Source: Komagataeibacter diospyri
GTDB taxonomy: Bacteria > Pseudomonadota > Alphaproteobacteria > Acetobacterales > Acetobacteraceae
Length of the DNA stretch: 35,662 nucleotides
Direction: 5' to 3'
Assembly (NCBI RefSeq): GCF_006538165.1
Contig: NZ_BDLU01000043.1
Span: 1-35,662 of the forward strand
Within the stretch, counting starts at the first letter, position 1. Each line of letters starts with the position of its first letter. Below are positions 15,481 to 23,633 of this stretch, piece by piece. The notes beneath the pieces were generated by a model. That model did not search any database. It was not told the origin of the DNA and was given only the letters and a program-made list of their open reading frames with translations. The position numbers were made by a program, and so were the translations under genes.

Positions 15481-16602
15481 ATGCAGACCACCGGTAAGCG
15501 CCTGCGGGGCGTGTTCCTGTCACTTTTTCTGGCCATCGCGGCGTCCATTACATGGCACGATCCGGCATGGGCACATGAAAAACTGCATGTGCAATGGACA
15601 TCCAACCGTGTCCTGAACGCCGTGGCGGTTGCCGATAACGGGCGCACCTTCGTCTCCTTCCCCTATTGGGGCGGGGGTGGCAGCGGCCCTACCGTTGCTG
15701 AAATCGATGCGAACGGCCAGCCCCATGCCTTCCCCGACGTACGCTGGAACCATCCCGACGGGACAACGGACGACCTGCGGCCCTTCGTGCGCGTCAACGC
15801 CCTGCGCATTGGCCCGGACGGACTGTTATGGATTGTGGATTCAGGGGACGCAAACGTGGGTGGGCCGCCAAGCCCCCACAATGGCGCACCGGCGCGCCTG
15901 CTGGCGTTTGACATAACGACCGGCCGCGTGATGCATGCCATCTCGCTCCGGGCAACCAGCACGCCGCACAGCTATATGGATGACATCCGCTTCCACGGGG
16001 ATACGGTTTTTGTGACCGACGCGGGAGATCCGGCGCTGGTGGTGGTCAACCTGTCCACCGGGGCGCAGCGACGTGTGCTGGCGCATGACCGTTCAACCAC
16101 GGATGAGCGCCCGATGTATGCCGAAGGCCACATGCTGGTAGCCCATGGTCAGCAGGTGCGAATCCATGCCGACCAGCTGGAAGTCTCCCCTGACGGGCGG
16201 AAACTCTATTACCAGCCCAGTTCCGGTCCGATGTGGGTGGTGCCCACGGCGGCACTGGAAAACCCGGACCTGTCGGCTGCCGATCTGTCCCATGCCGTGA
16301 CGCTGTTCCATGACACGCCAACAACGGGGGGCACCGCCATTGACGGAGATGGCAACCTGTATGTGTCGGATGTGAACAGGTTAAGTATCCTGCGCATTAC
16401 ACCACAGGGAAAGACCGGCACACTGATCCATGACAGGCGGCTGATCTGGGCTGACGCCATGTGGATAGACAGCCATGGTGTGTTGTGGATACCCGCCGTG
16501 CAGCTGGACCGGACCGCGACATTCCAGCCCGATGGCGTCTCGCGCCTGCGGCTGCCGGTTGCGATCTATACCATGGACCTGCACCTGAAACCCGTACGCT
16601 AG
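15481..16602 (+). CDS. secreted MRJP/yellow-family beta-propeller protein
   Basis: The precursor is 373 aa with a signal peptide (VFLSLFLAIAASITW, cleavage near AWA-HE). The mature part shows the six-bladed pattern of the major royal jelly protein/yellow family: RVNALRIGPDGLLWIVDSGD, the HSYMDDIRFHGDTVFVTDAG blade and QLEVSPDGRKLYYQPSSG. A closing IWADAMWIDSHGVLWIPAVQ follows. Bacterial members are sometimes called L-dopachrome tautomerase-related, but enzyme activity is rarely proven. GGGAG lies only 1 nt before ATG 15481, an unusually short spacing, and no better start exists. It converges on petA with a 9-bp gap. Confidence 0.8.
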   Translation: MQTTGKRLRGVFLSLFLAIAASITWHDPAWAHEKLHVQWTSNRVLNAVAVADNGRTFVSFPYWGGGGSGPTVAEIDANGQPHAFPDVRWNHPDGTTDDLRPFVRVNALRIGPDGLLWIVDSGDANVGGPPSPHNGAPARLLAFDITTGRVMHAISLRATSTPHSYMDDIRFHGDTVFVTDAGDPALVVVNLSTGAQRRVLAHDRSTTDERPMYAEGHMLVAHGQQVRIHADQLEVSPDGRKLYYQPSSGPMWVVPTAALENPDLSAADLSHAVTLFHDTPTTGGTAIDGDGNLYVSDVNRLSILRITPQGKTGTLIHDRRLIWADAMWIDSHGVLWIPAVQLDRTATFQPDGVSRLRLPVAIYTMDLHLKPVR

Positions 16603-16611
16603 ATCACCGGT

Positions 16612-17247
16612 TCAGAGCTGCTGGATACCGGCGAAATCGAAATCCTGTCCCGCCGGATTTTCACCCAGCCGGATAACGGTGGGCGACGGCATGCTGTATG
16701 GCGGGACCGGCAGATTATATGGGGCGGGCGCGCCACGGAACACACGGCCGGCCAGATCGAATTTCGATCCATGACAGGGACACGCATATCCACCCGGCCA
16801 GTTGCCGCCCCCCTGCCCTTCGGGCAGGGGTCTGTAAGCAGGCACGCAGCCCAGATGGGTGCAGATACCCACCACCACGCCAAAGCGCGGATCCAGCGAA
16901 CGGTGCCAGTTCTTTGCATAGGGCGGCTGCTGCTGGTCATTGGACTGCCCGTCACGCAGCCGCCCGGTCAGGGCGGCGTCCTGCAGGGCCGCGAGGGATT
17001 CGGGCGTGCGGTGGGTAATGAAGACCGGCTTGCCCTGCCATGTCACGACAATCTGCTGTCCCGGCGGCAGGGCCGATATATCCACGTCAACCGGCAGGTG
17101 TGCCGCCGCACTGTCGCGCGGGGCAAGGCTTTGCAGGAAGGGCCACAGGCATGCGCCCGCACCGGCGGCAGCCGTGGCGGCAGTGACAAGCCCAAGGAAA
17201 TTCCGACGCCCACCGGGTGCCGATTGTGTATCCGACGCGTTTTCCAT
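16612..17247 (-). CDS. petA: Rieske iron-sulfur subunit of ubiquinol-cytochrome c reductase
   Basis: The protein is 211 aa. It has a twin-arginine type start (GRRNFLGLVTAATA, 13-26) serving as its membrane anchor, then the Rieske domain with CTHLGC (129-134) and CPCHGS (156-161). These carry the two Cys and two His ligands of the [2Fe-2S] cluster and the disulfide pair. It would pass electrons from ubiquinol to cytochrome c1. ATG 17247 is the start nearest to the Tat motif; the Shine-Dalgarno is poor, and ATG 17289 is an alternative. The cytochrome b and c1 genes that normally follow petA are not present: the next gene downstream is convergent and unrelated. Confidence 0.92.
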   Translation of the reverse strand: MENASDTQSAPGGRRNFLGLVTAATAAAGAGACLWPFLQSLAPRDSAAAHLPVDVDISALPPGQQIVVTWQGKPVFITHRTPESLAALQDAALTGRLRDGQSNDQQQPPYAKNWHRSLDPRFGVVVGICTHLGCVPAYRPLPEGQGGGNWPGGYACPCHGSKFDLAGRVFRGAPAPYNLPVPPYSMPSPTVIRLGENPAGQDFDFAGIQQL

Positions 17248-17530
17248 CGAAGTGTTTTTATCGCGAACCCGTTCCAAAAGAAAGGGCATACCGCATCCCG
17301 ATACGCCCGTACCCACTGGTGGAAAAAGACGCAACCCGGGGCGGGAAAGCGCCGTTTTATGGCTGTGACGGCCCGGGCGTGCAGGATCCATGCGGCGAAG
17401 CTGCGCGGACCAGCCCCAAGGCACGTATTTCATAGTGCTGCACAAACCGGTATCCGGGCTGTGCCAAACGACGATTCACGCTAGGTTATGATCTGTTCCG
17501 CCCAGCCGGGCATGTCTGTGGAGATCAATC

Positions 17531-17719
17531 ATGCGGCTTATCCTTGCCCTCCTGCTACCGTGGCTGCAGTTCTTTACGATTGGCCGCCCCTTTGCCGGCA
17601 TCATCTGCCTTGTCCTGCAGATAACCGTGATCGGGTGGATTCCAGCCGCAATCTGGTCAGTTTATGCGCTGAGCCAGTACAAGACCGATCGCAAGATTGC
17701 ATCACTGCACCGTTCCTGA
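17531..17719 (+). CDS. YqaE/Pmp3-like small membrane protein
   Basis: The product is 62 aa with two membrane segments (LILALLLPWLQFFTIG and ICLVLQITVIGWIPAAIWSV), a tight loop and a charged C-terminus. The GWIPAAIWSVYAL ending of the second helix resembles the Pmp3/UPF0057 family, whose members affect membrane potential and stress tolerance in other organisms. GGAG lies 7 nt before ATG 17531. It ends 8 bp before grxB, so the two probably share a transcript. Confidence 0.65.
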   Translation: MRLILALLLPWLQFFTIGRPFAGIICLVLQITVIGWIPAAIWSVYALSQYKTDRKIASLHRS

Positions 17720-17727
17720 AAATTCAC

Positions 17728-18372
17728 ATGAAACTTTATATCTACGATCATTGCCCGTTCTGCGTGAAAGCCCGGATCATTTTCGGACTCAAGCATCTGC
17801 CGGTCACGGACGTGGTGCTGCTTAATGACGACGTGGCCACGCCAACCCGGATGATCGGGCGCAAGATGGTGCCCATACTGGAAACGGACGGGCATTTCAT
17901 GGGCGAAAGCATGGATATCGTCGCCCATGTCGACGCCATGGATGGCCATCCCCTGCTGACCGGGCCAACACGCCCGGAAATAGGCCAGTGGATACGTGAC
18001 GGGCAGCAGGCCTTCATCCGTCTGGCGCTGCCCCGGTTTGCGGCTGCTCCCTTTGCAGAATTCGCAACGACCGGCGCACGGCTGTATTTTATCGAAAACA
18101 AGGAAGCCATGCTCGGTCCCTTCGGCACATGTCTGGCTGAAAGTGCTGACCTGCGGGCCAGCATGAATGCCAGCCTTGTCCGTCTGGCTGGCCTGATCCA
18201 GCGCCCCGATGCGGTCAACGCCACGTTATCCACCGATGATATCCACCTGTTTGCCCACCTGCGCAGCCTGACAATCGTCGCCGGACTCGACTGGCCTGCG
18301 CCAGTCCGGGCGTATTGCCAGCACATGTCACGGACGACCGGCATCCCATTACTGGATCACATGGCGGCCTGA
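17728..18372 (+). CDS. grxB: glutaredoxin 2
   Basis: GrxB (214 aa) is a cytosolic glutathione-dependent disulfide reductase with a GST-like fold. The N-terminal thioredoxin-like domain has the CPFC active site (9-12), followed by KMVPILETDGHFMGESMDIV with the glutathione-binding cis-Pro and ES. A helical C-terminal domain contains the DIHLFAHLRSLTIVAGL region typical of Grx2. ATG 17728 gives the standard length. The Shine-Dalgarno is weak and translation may depend partly on the YqaE-like gene 8 bp upstream. Confidence 0.93.
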   Translation: MKLYIYDHCPFCVKARIIFGLKHLPVTDVVLLNDDVATPTRMIGRKMVPILETDGHFMGESMDIVAHVDAMDGHPLLTGPTRPEIGQWIRDGQQAFIRLALPRFAAAPFAEFATTGARLYFIENKEAMLGPFGTCLAESADLRASMNASLVRLAGLIQRPDAVNATLSTDDIHLFAHLRSLTIVAGLDWPAPVRAYCQHMSRTTGIPLLDHMAA

Positions 18373-18379
18373 ACGGTTA

Positions 18380-18394
18380 CACATGAGTCATGTG
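18380..18394. promoter_or_regulatory. 15-bp perfect palindrome after grxB
   Basis: CACATGA and TCATGTG are perfect 7-bp arms around a single G. The palindrome is 8 bp after the grxB stop and 84 bp before the next small gene, followed by six G. It could be an operator for that gene or, with its single-base spacer, a protein-binding site rather than an RNA hairpin. Confidence 0.35.
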
Positions 18395-18477
18395 GGGGGA
18401 CGGAAATGCATGGCAACTGTCGTGCCACCCAGACCGTTTCCCCCGCATGACACCATGGGCGGACAGGGAGGCACTCC

Positions 18478-18669
18478 ATGTCAGAACGATATGAAACCGG
18501 ACAGCCGTATGAACGCCGCCGTTCCACACCGTTCGAGGTCTGGATCCGGCGATCGCTGCATGCCCGTTTCGACATGGTATGCAGTGAAAGTTTTCCTACC
18601 GAAATTCAGGGCCAGTTTGATCTGTACTGTGCAGCCTACCCCCATATGGAACATGACAGGGACGCCTGA
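18478..18669 (+). CDS. small conserved-looking protein, possibly NepR-like
   Basis: The product is 63 aa with a strong Shine-Dalgarno (GGGAGG, 6 nt before ATG 18478), so it is very likely translated. The sequence is hydrophilic with one amphipathic helix, FEVWIRRSLHARFDMV, followed by ESFPTEIQGQFD. The pattern of a helix with Leu and Phe-Asp, then an acidic-Pro turn, recalls NepR anti-sigma factors of the alphaproteobacterial general stress response, but the match is weak. No phyR or ecfG is adjacent. The identity remains open. Confidence 0.6.
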   Translation: MSERYETGQPYERRRSTPFEVWIRRSLHARFDMVCSESFPTEIQGQFDLYCAAYPHMEHDRDA

Positions 18670-18947
18670 TGGCGGAGCGCATAAACAGACTGGTCAGGTG
18701 TGGATTTTTTTGACCTGAACTGTTCCGATTCCCGCAGCCACTTGCATAAAGTGGCCGGAAAAGAAAGCGGGGGAATCGTTCTCATGGCGGAAAATAGCCA
18801 TTTATTGTCTCTTTACCGCAACACGAATCCAGATTCGCAAGCCTGAATTTGCATCGAAGGCCTGTGGATAAGTCTGTTGATTTTTTGGGACTCAGGGCAT
18901 GAAAATGCAGAGTCTTCGCTTTTTCGTGATTCGTTCCCGCCCCGCGG
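18670..18947. other. spacer with small inverted repeats, no gene seen
   Basis: This 278-bp stretch separates two convergent genes. GCCACTT/AAGTGGC at 18737-18755 forms a 7-bp stem with a 5-nt loop, and CGAATC/GATTCG near 18825 forms a short palindrome. Neither is followed by a clear U-tract. No open frame here has a convincing ribosome binding site. Confidence 0.4.
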
Positions 18948-19583
18948 TCAGGCAGGCAGGCGCAGGATGACCGTATCGTGTTCACCCGCCTGCCATTCAC
19001 GTTTCAGGCCGGGCGCGCGCGTGCCTTCATATGCGTCCGAATGGGCAATCTGCCACGGGTTGCCATTCAGGCGCACAGCTATCCAGCCATCGGGTTTTTC
19101 ACCATCCGGCACCAGCCCGACAAGGGTCATGTCTGTCATGGGATCATAGCAGGCAAACTGCCGGGTACAGTTCTGAAATACCAGTTGCACACAGGCATGG
19201 GATTTGTGCGCACGCGTCAGGTGGATCAGCAGGGTTCCCCCCGTTTTTTCCGCATCACTGAATATCAGGCTGCCGCCGCCAGGCCGTATTTCAACCGGCA
19301 GGATGGTGACGGTATCCGAAATGGAATGGTTGATGACGATCGTCCCGCCATCAAGACCAAAAAGCCCCTGGTTCCATTCATGCAGTTCAGACAAATTCAG
19401 ACTCAGCCACGCACCGCGACAGGCAAGGATGGATTGCAGGTGGGCAGGGTACGGCTGGCTGCTTTCCCGACGGGACCGGGCCAGGGCCAGCCGGATCATG
19501 GCCATGTCAAAATGACCCGCGCCAAAGGTTATCTGCCCCTGGCTGTATGAAACAGCCGTTGCAGAACCATATTGCCTGCCCAT
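18948..19583 (-). CDS. hypothetical protein
   Basis: The product is 211 aa from ATG 19583, which has AGGGGA about 8 nt upstream; an in-frame ATG at 19649 is less well supported. No signal peptide or membrane helix is seen. The sequence is rich in beta-type segments (GTIVINHSISDTVTILPVEI, GGTLLIHLTRAH) and ends with a well-formed hydrophobic strand (DTVILRLPA). Two Cys pairs in LVFQNCTRQFACYDP stand out. I do not recognise a family. Codon use and GC are normal for the window. Confidence 0.6.
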   Translation of the reverse strand: MGRQYGSATAVSYSQGQITFGAGHFDMAMIRLALARSRRESSQPYPAHLQSILACRGAWLSLNLSELHEWNQGLFGLDGGTIVINHSISDTVTILPVEIRPGGGSLIFSDAEKTGGTLLIHLTRAHKSHACVQLVFQNCTRQFACYDPMTDMTLVGLVPDGEKPDGWIAVRLNGNPWQIAHSDAYEGTRAPGLKREWQAGEHDTVILRLPA

Positions 19584-19708
19584 GTCGTGCCATCCCCTGT
19601 TACATCCGCATGCCCCCCTGCAGGAAAGATGCTGAATAAGATTTTCCAAATATGTTTTATAAAAAACTCAGAATTAAAAATTTTATATCGATCTCAAGAA
19701 TATAACAT

Positions 19709-19743
19709 AAAATGTCCTTTAAAAATGTCCTTTAAAAATGTCC
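19709..19743. repeat. 13-bp direct tandem repeat, 2.7 units
   Basis: The unit AAAATGTCCTTTA occurs twice (19709-19721, 19722-19734) followed by AAAATGTCC (19735-19743). It lies in a 280-bp AT-rich spacer (19584-19863) between the hypothetical gene start and the photolyase stop. No gene is seen in that spacer. The repeat may be an iteron-like protein site or simple slippage. Confidence 0.6.
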
Positions 19744-19863
19744 GATATGTTTCATATTGTATTTAATTTATATGATTTTTACTATATTATAACAGTTCGT
19801 AAACTTGCACATTCGATACTGAAATTCCTGAATAACCCGAACGTGCATGGCATCCACCAGATA

Positions 19864-21264
19864 TTATAGGGTTTTCCATGCGGCAAGCGCGCGCGCGCGC
19901 GCGCCGGCAAGATCGACGATGGGCGCGGGATACCCACGGGGGGCGGATGATCCGGCCTTCCATGGGGCATGGATGTGTTTATCAGACAGATGGGCGATTT
20001 CTGGCAGCCACTGACGCACATATTCGCCTGCAGGATCGAATTTCTCCCCCTGCGAGACAGGATTGAATATCCGGAAATAGGGGGCGGCATCCAGCCCGCA
20101 GCCTGCAACCCATTGCCAGTTGAACGGGTTGCTGGCGGCATCTGCATCCACCAGCGTATCGGCAAACCACGCCGCACCCACACGCCAGTCAAGCAGCAGG
20201 TGCTTGGTCAGGAACGACGCCACGACCATCCGTACGCGATTATGCATCCAGCCCGTGTGCCATAACTCACGCATACCCGCATCAATGATGGGATAGCCGG
20301 TTTTCCCCATCTGCCACGCCCGCAGGGCTGCCGGATCGTGCCGCCACGGCATGGCGTCGTATTCAGGGCGCAGGTTACGGGTGCCCAAATCGGGAAAGTC
20401 AAACAGGGTCGCATGCGCGAAATCACGCCATCCCACCTCACTGAGGAAACAGGCGATATCCTGATCTCCCTGCCCCGTAGCATCCACCGCATGCCAGATC
20501 TGCCGGGAAGAGACATGACCAAAGCGCAGGGAGGGCGACAGTCCCGACGTGGCAGGTTGCGCGGGCAGTTCGCGCTGGGTGGAATAGCCATGGACCTGTT
20601 CCGCAATGAAGGCATCCAGCCGGGCATGGGCTGCCCCTTCACCCGGTTGCCATTGCGCACGCAATCCCTGCGCCCAGTCCGGCCGCACCGGCAGCAGACC
20701 CAGATCCCCAGGCGTTACCAGACGGTCCCTGACGACAGATGGGACCACGGCAAAAGCAGGCCGGTCGGGGGCGGGCAGGGGCGGCAGGGGCGGCCCCTTG
20801 GCCTGCATCGCGCGCCACCATGGCGTGAATACGCGAAAGGGCGTACCCTGTCTGGTCCGGACCTGCCACGGTTCATGCAGCATGTTGCCGGGGTGGCTGC
20901 ACGCATCAATGCCGCGTGCCTTCAGCGTCGCCTTGATCTCCGCGTCCACCTGCCGGCCATGGGGACCATAACGCCGGTTCCACACCACTGCCCGCGCACT
21001 GACCTGCCCAACCAGCCATGATACGCTTTCGTGTGTATCCCCCGCCATGATGCATAACTGGCCACCCTGCGCGCGCAGATCGTGGTCCAGCGCCGACAGC
21101 GCGCCATGCAGCCACCATTTTTCGGCCCCACCCAGTGGGAATGCCGGATCATGGACATACAGGCACACGACCGGCCCCCGTGACGTGGCGTCACACAGGG
21201 CGGAATTGTCCGCAAGGCGCAGGTCGTCGCGAAACCACATGATGGTCGGGGCGCAGTCAGACAT
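19864..21264 (-). CDS. phrB: deoxyribodipyrimidine photo-lyase (class I CPD photolyase)
   Basis: The enzyme (466 aa) reverses cyclobutane pyrimidine dimers using light and FADH. The N-terminal antenna domain begins IMWFRDDLRLADNSAL and contains VVWNRRYGPHGR. The C-terminal FAD domain has GYSTQRELPA, SPSLRFGHVSSRQIWHA, LSEVGWRDFAH, YPIIDAGMRELWHTGWMHNR and WQWVAGCGLDAAPYFRIFNP. ATG 21264 starts the conserved region; the open frame continues upstream to 21324. The last codons contain a (GC)9 run (19887-19904) encoding alternating Ala and Arg. Confidence 0.95.
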   Translation of the reverse strand: MSDCAPTIMWFRDDLRLADNSALCDATSRGPVVCLYVHDPAFPLGGAEKWWLHGALSALDHDLRAQGGQLCIMAGDTHESVSWLVGQVSARAVVWNRRYGPHGRQVDAEIKATLKARGIDACSHPGNMLHEPWQVRTRQGTPFRVFTPWWRAMQAKGPPLPPLPAPDRPAFAVVPSVVRDRLVTPGDLGLLPVRPDWAQGLRAQWQPGEGAAHARLDAFIAEQVHGYSTQRELPAQPATSGLSPSLRFGHVSSRQIWHAVDATGQGDQDIACFLSEVGWRDFAHATLFDFPDLGTRNLRPEYDAMPWRHDPAALRAWQMGKTGYPIIDAGMRELWHTGWMHNRVRMVVASFLTKHLLLDWRVGAAWFADTLVDADAASNPFNWQWVAGCGLDAAPYFRIFNPVSQGEKFDPAGEYVRQWLPEIAHLSDKHIHAPWKAGSSAPRGYPAPIVDLAGARARALAAWKTL

Positions 21265-21367
21265 GGTTGGGCTGTATTCCGGTCGGGTGGATGGACAGTC
21301 GTTGCGGCCCTGTGTGGGACACAATCCCCCGACACGTCAAATACGCGCGACTTTTGCGATCACGCGT

Positions 21368-21688
21368 TCAATGCGTGGGTGCGACTTCCCGGGCCACGGC
21401 AGCGTCTTCCTGCTTGTGTTCCGCGTCCTGTGCCTCATCATCCTCGAACATGGCGCGGCATTTTGGGGAAAGCTGGCTGAGCTTGCTTTCCAGGCATTCC
21501 GTCATCAGTTTTTCATTCGGAATGTCAAGAAAGCACAGCCGGAACACATCATTCTTGCAGGCGCTGGCCTGGTCCTCGCGCCCTGCGGCGTGGGCACTGA
21601 CACTGGCCAGTACGACGGCCATGGCAAAATGGGCTGTCCAGATCAGGCCATGCGCCCCGTAACGGCGCACGGCGGGAATGCATTGCAT
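21368..21688 (-). CDS. secreted small Cys-rich protein
   Basis: The precursor is 106 aa from ATG 21688, chosen for AAGGGAGA about 7 nt upstream. A signal peptide (LIWTAHFAMAVVLASVSAHA) is followed by a core with four Cys: ACKNDVFRLC, TECLES and SPKCRAMF. The spacing C-(7)-C and C-(10)-C with LSxxC resembles the cysteine-rich repeat found in many alphaproteobacterial exported proteins and in eukaryotic GLG1. The tail is acidic. Function is unknown. It is probably periplasmic with two disulfides. Confidence 0.65.
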   Translation of the reverse strand: MQCIPAVRRYGAHGLIWTAHFAMAVVLASVSAHAAGREDQASACKNDVFRLCFLDIPNEKLMTECLESKLSQLSPKCRAMFEDDEAQDAEHKQEDAAVAREVAPTH

Positions 21689-21931
21689 CGGGCTGTCTCC
21701 CTTCAGGAATGACATGACAATTTTTGTTATATCATCCAGCGCATTGCAGTTTGCCGCCGGAGTCAACACACATCCATGCAGTACTGCCATCAGAAGATGA
21801 TGAATGGACGGGCCTGAAAAAGTTCCCGCGGGGGTTTCATTCCCATCTTCATAAATCCGTGATGGGACAAAACCGGCTTGCCCCACGTTGGCCCCGGTAT
21901 CCCCGACCACTGATTAAAGGAGCACACCACC

Positions 21932-22288
21932 ATGACCAATCCAGCAACGGACCAGATCGGACATGCAGCAGGCAAGGTTGCGGATGTGCTGACGGGCGCG
22001 CGCGGCGATACGTCGGGTCTCATGAGTGCGGTCATCGCCTACATGGGCGACGCCAGCAGCCCCGGACGACGCGAACTGCACGAGCGGGCGCGCAAGGAGG
22101 GACTGGAAGCCCAGGTCACGCAATGGGAAAACCACCCGACCAACACCCCGGTCGATGAAAATGTGGTGACCCGGCTGATCCCCGCACCGGTCATCAAGCG
22201 TTTCTCCGACGAGACGGGATTATCCCACAGCGCCACCATCAAGGGCCTGTCCGACCTGCTGCCCCACCTGTCGCGACTGGATGGCTGA
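21932..22288 (+). CDS. YidB-like (DUF937) protein
   Basis: The product is 118 aa. The second half (RKEGLEAQVTQWE, then NTPVDENVVTRLI, FSDETGLSHSATIKGLSDLL and PHL) follows the YidB pattern, in which a region like GLGDxVxSW and a TGLS-heptad precede a final LLPxL helix. The N-terminal part is poorly conserved. YidB has no proven biochemical function. AGGAG lies about 9 nt before ATG 21932. Confidence 0.75.
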   Translation: MTNPATDQIGHAAGKVADVLTGARGDTSGLMSAVIAYMGDASSPGRRELHERARKEGLEAQVTQWENHPTNTPVDENVVTRLIPAPVIKRFSDETGLSHSATIKGLSDLLPHLSRLDG

Positions 22289-22301
22289 TATACGCCCATG
22301 A

Positions 22302-22344
22302 CCTGCGGGCGGCCATGTTTCCTGTTTGCATGGCCGCCCGCGGG
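22302..22344 (+). terminator. strong GC-rich stem-loop after the yidB-like gene
   Basis: CCTGCGGGCGGCCATG pairs with CATGGCCGCCCGCGGG over 16 bp (one G-U) around an 11-nt loop. It starts 14 bp after the stop. No U-run follows, only TCTATG. The stability suggests termination or 3'-end protection, and separates yidB from the SDR gene. Confidence 0.65.
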
Positions 22345-22390
22345 TCTATGATTGCCCATCTGACATTCAGCAAGCAGGCAGGACGGGTTC

Positions 22391-23152
22391 ATGAACAGCG
22401 TCAATTCCACCCCCGCGCAATCACCCGGCGTCGTGATCGTGACGGGAGGCAGCCGGGGTATCGGCCATGCCATAAGCAGCCTGCTTGCACGTGAAGGCCA
22501 TGCCGTCGTCATCAATTATTCCGCCAACGCCGCCCCGGCCGAAGAACTGGCGCGTACCATCACGGCACACGGTGGTCGCGCACTGGCGATCCGGGCCGAT
22601 ATATCGAAACCTGAAGAAATCCATGCCCTGTTTGAACGCGCCGGCGCGCTCGGGCCGCTTGCAGGACTGGTTAACAATGCGGGCATTACCGGCACGAAAG
22701 TACGGGTTGATGAACAGACCGCCGAAACACTGGATGCCCTGTTCAACATCAATATCCGCGCCACCATGCTGGCATCGGGCGAAGCCGTGCGCCGCATGTC
22801 CACCCGCCATGGCGGCAAGGGCGGGGTAATCGTGAACCTGTCATCGGTCGCAGCGCGCCTGGGGGGGCTGCCGGGTCTGGTGCCCTATGCCGCGACCAAG
22901 GCGGCGGTCGAAACCTTTACCCGTGGCCTGGCCAACGAAGTCGCGCGCGAAGGCATACGCGTCAACGCGGTCGCCCCCGGCCTGACCGCAACCGACATGG
23001 TGCCACCGGAAACCGCGAAGCTGGCGGAAACCGTAGTTCCCATGGGGCGCGTGGGTCATGTGGATGAAATCGCGCAGGCGGTGGCCTTCCTCCTGTCCCC
23101 AGCATCATCGTATATGACAGGAAGTGTGATGACGGTGTCCGGCGGCCGCTAG
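22391..23152 (+). CDS. short-chain dehydrogenase/reductase (FabG-like SDR)
   Basis: The protein (253 aa) is a classical NAD(P)H-dependent SDR oxidoreductase. The Rossmann motif TGGSRGIG (18-25), the NNAG motif (95-98), the catalytic Ser in LSS (151-152), and Tyr166 and Lys170 of YAATK are all present. The C-terminus YMTGSVMTVSGGR is the usual cofactor-side end. Substrate cannot be read from sequence. It is followed 35 bp later by the ABM monooxygenase gene with its own good ribosome site, so the two likely form an operon. Confidence 0.9.
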   Translation: MNSVNSTPAQSPGVVIVTGGSRGIGHAISSLLAREGHAVVINYSANAAPAEELARTITAHGGRALAIRADISKPEEIHALFERAGALGPLAGLVNNAGITGTKVRVDEQTAETLDALFNINIRATMLASGEAVRRMSTRHGGKGGVIVNLSSVAARLGGLPGLVPYAATKAAVETFTRGLANEVAREGIRVNAVAPGLTATDMVPPETAKLAETVVPMGRVGHVDEIAQAVAFLLSPASSYMTGSVMTVSGGR

Positions 23153-23187
23153 GGCCAGTCCAGCTGCCGAAACAGGAGAAACACAGC

Positions 23188-23502
23188 ATGTACATTGCCA
23201 TGAACCGTTTCCGTATCCCGCCTGAAAACGAACAGGAATTCCGTGAACGCTGGCTGGGGCGCGAAATCCACCTGCGCACCGTGCCCGGTTTTGTCAGTTT
23301 CCAGTTCCTCAAGGGCCCGACGCATGAGGATCATATCCTCTATGCCTCGCACACCGTATGGGAATCCTATGAAGCCTTTGTCGGCTGGACGCAGTCGGAA
23401 CAGTTCCGCGCCGCCCACGCCCATGCGGGCAACCGCAAGCCGCTTATGGCCGGTCCCCCGGTGTTCGAGGGCTTTGAAGTCCTGCAGAACATCGAAAACT
23501 GA
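23188..23502 (+). CDS. antibiotic biosynthesis monooxygenase (ABM) domain protein, IsdG/HmoB-like
   Basis: The product is 104 aa, a single ABM ferredoxin-like domain. The strands MYIAMNRFRIPPENE and TVPGFVSFQFLKGP, then HILYASHTVWESYEAFVGWTQSEQFRAAHA, match proteins annotated as heme-degrading or putative monooxygenases. Members act as dimers in the cytosol. Whether this one degrades heme or handles a quinone is not decided by the sequence. GGAG precedes ATG 23188. It ends just before a copy of the intergenic repeat. Confidence 0.8.
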   Translation: MYIAMNRFRIPPENEQEFRERWLGREIHLRTVPGFVSFQFLKGPTHEDHILYASHTVWESYEAFVGWTQSEQFRAAHAHAGNRKPLMAGPPVFEGFEVLQNIEN

Positions 23503-23534
23503 TAAGAACTGCTTGAAAAGCCTGAAAACAAACA

Positions 23535-23598
23535 AGAAGTTTTTTGGCAAAGCTTTTTTCAAAAATCTTCAAAAAGGCGGCGCCCAAAAATTTTTATT
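23535..23598. repeat. structured intergenic repeat, copy 3 (shortened)
   Basis: It begins AGAAGTTTTTTGGCAAAGC and ends GGCGCCCAAAAATTTTTATT. Between them is one hairpin-like stretch (CTTTTTTCAAAAATCTTC) and then AAAAAGGCGG. The linker and the 5' arm of the second hairpin present in copies 1 and 2 are missing, as if lost by internal deletion. Confidence 0.75.
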
Positions 23599-23633
23599 CA
23601 TCAGTAAGTAATTTTCAAAACAGTTCCTTATTC

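Noticed and set aside
18948..19583. Assignment of the hypothetical protein to a hedgehog/intein or adhesin family
   Set aside because: A vague resemblance of the C-terminal part was considered, but no motif could be confirmed by eye, so no family is claimed.
19709..19743. CRISPR array
   Set aside because: The units are 13 bp, directly adjacent and without spacers, and no cas genes are present.
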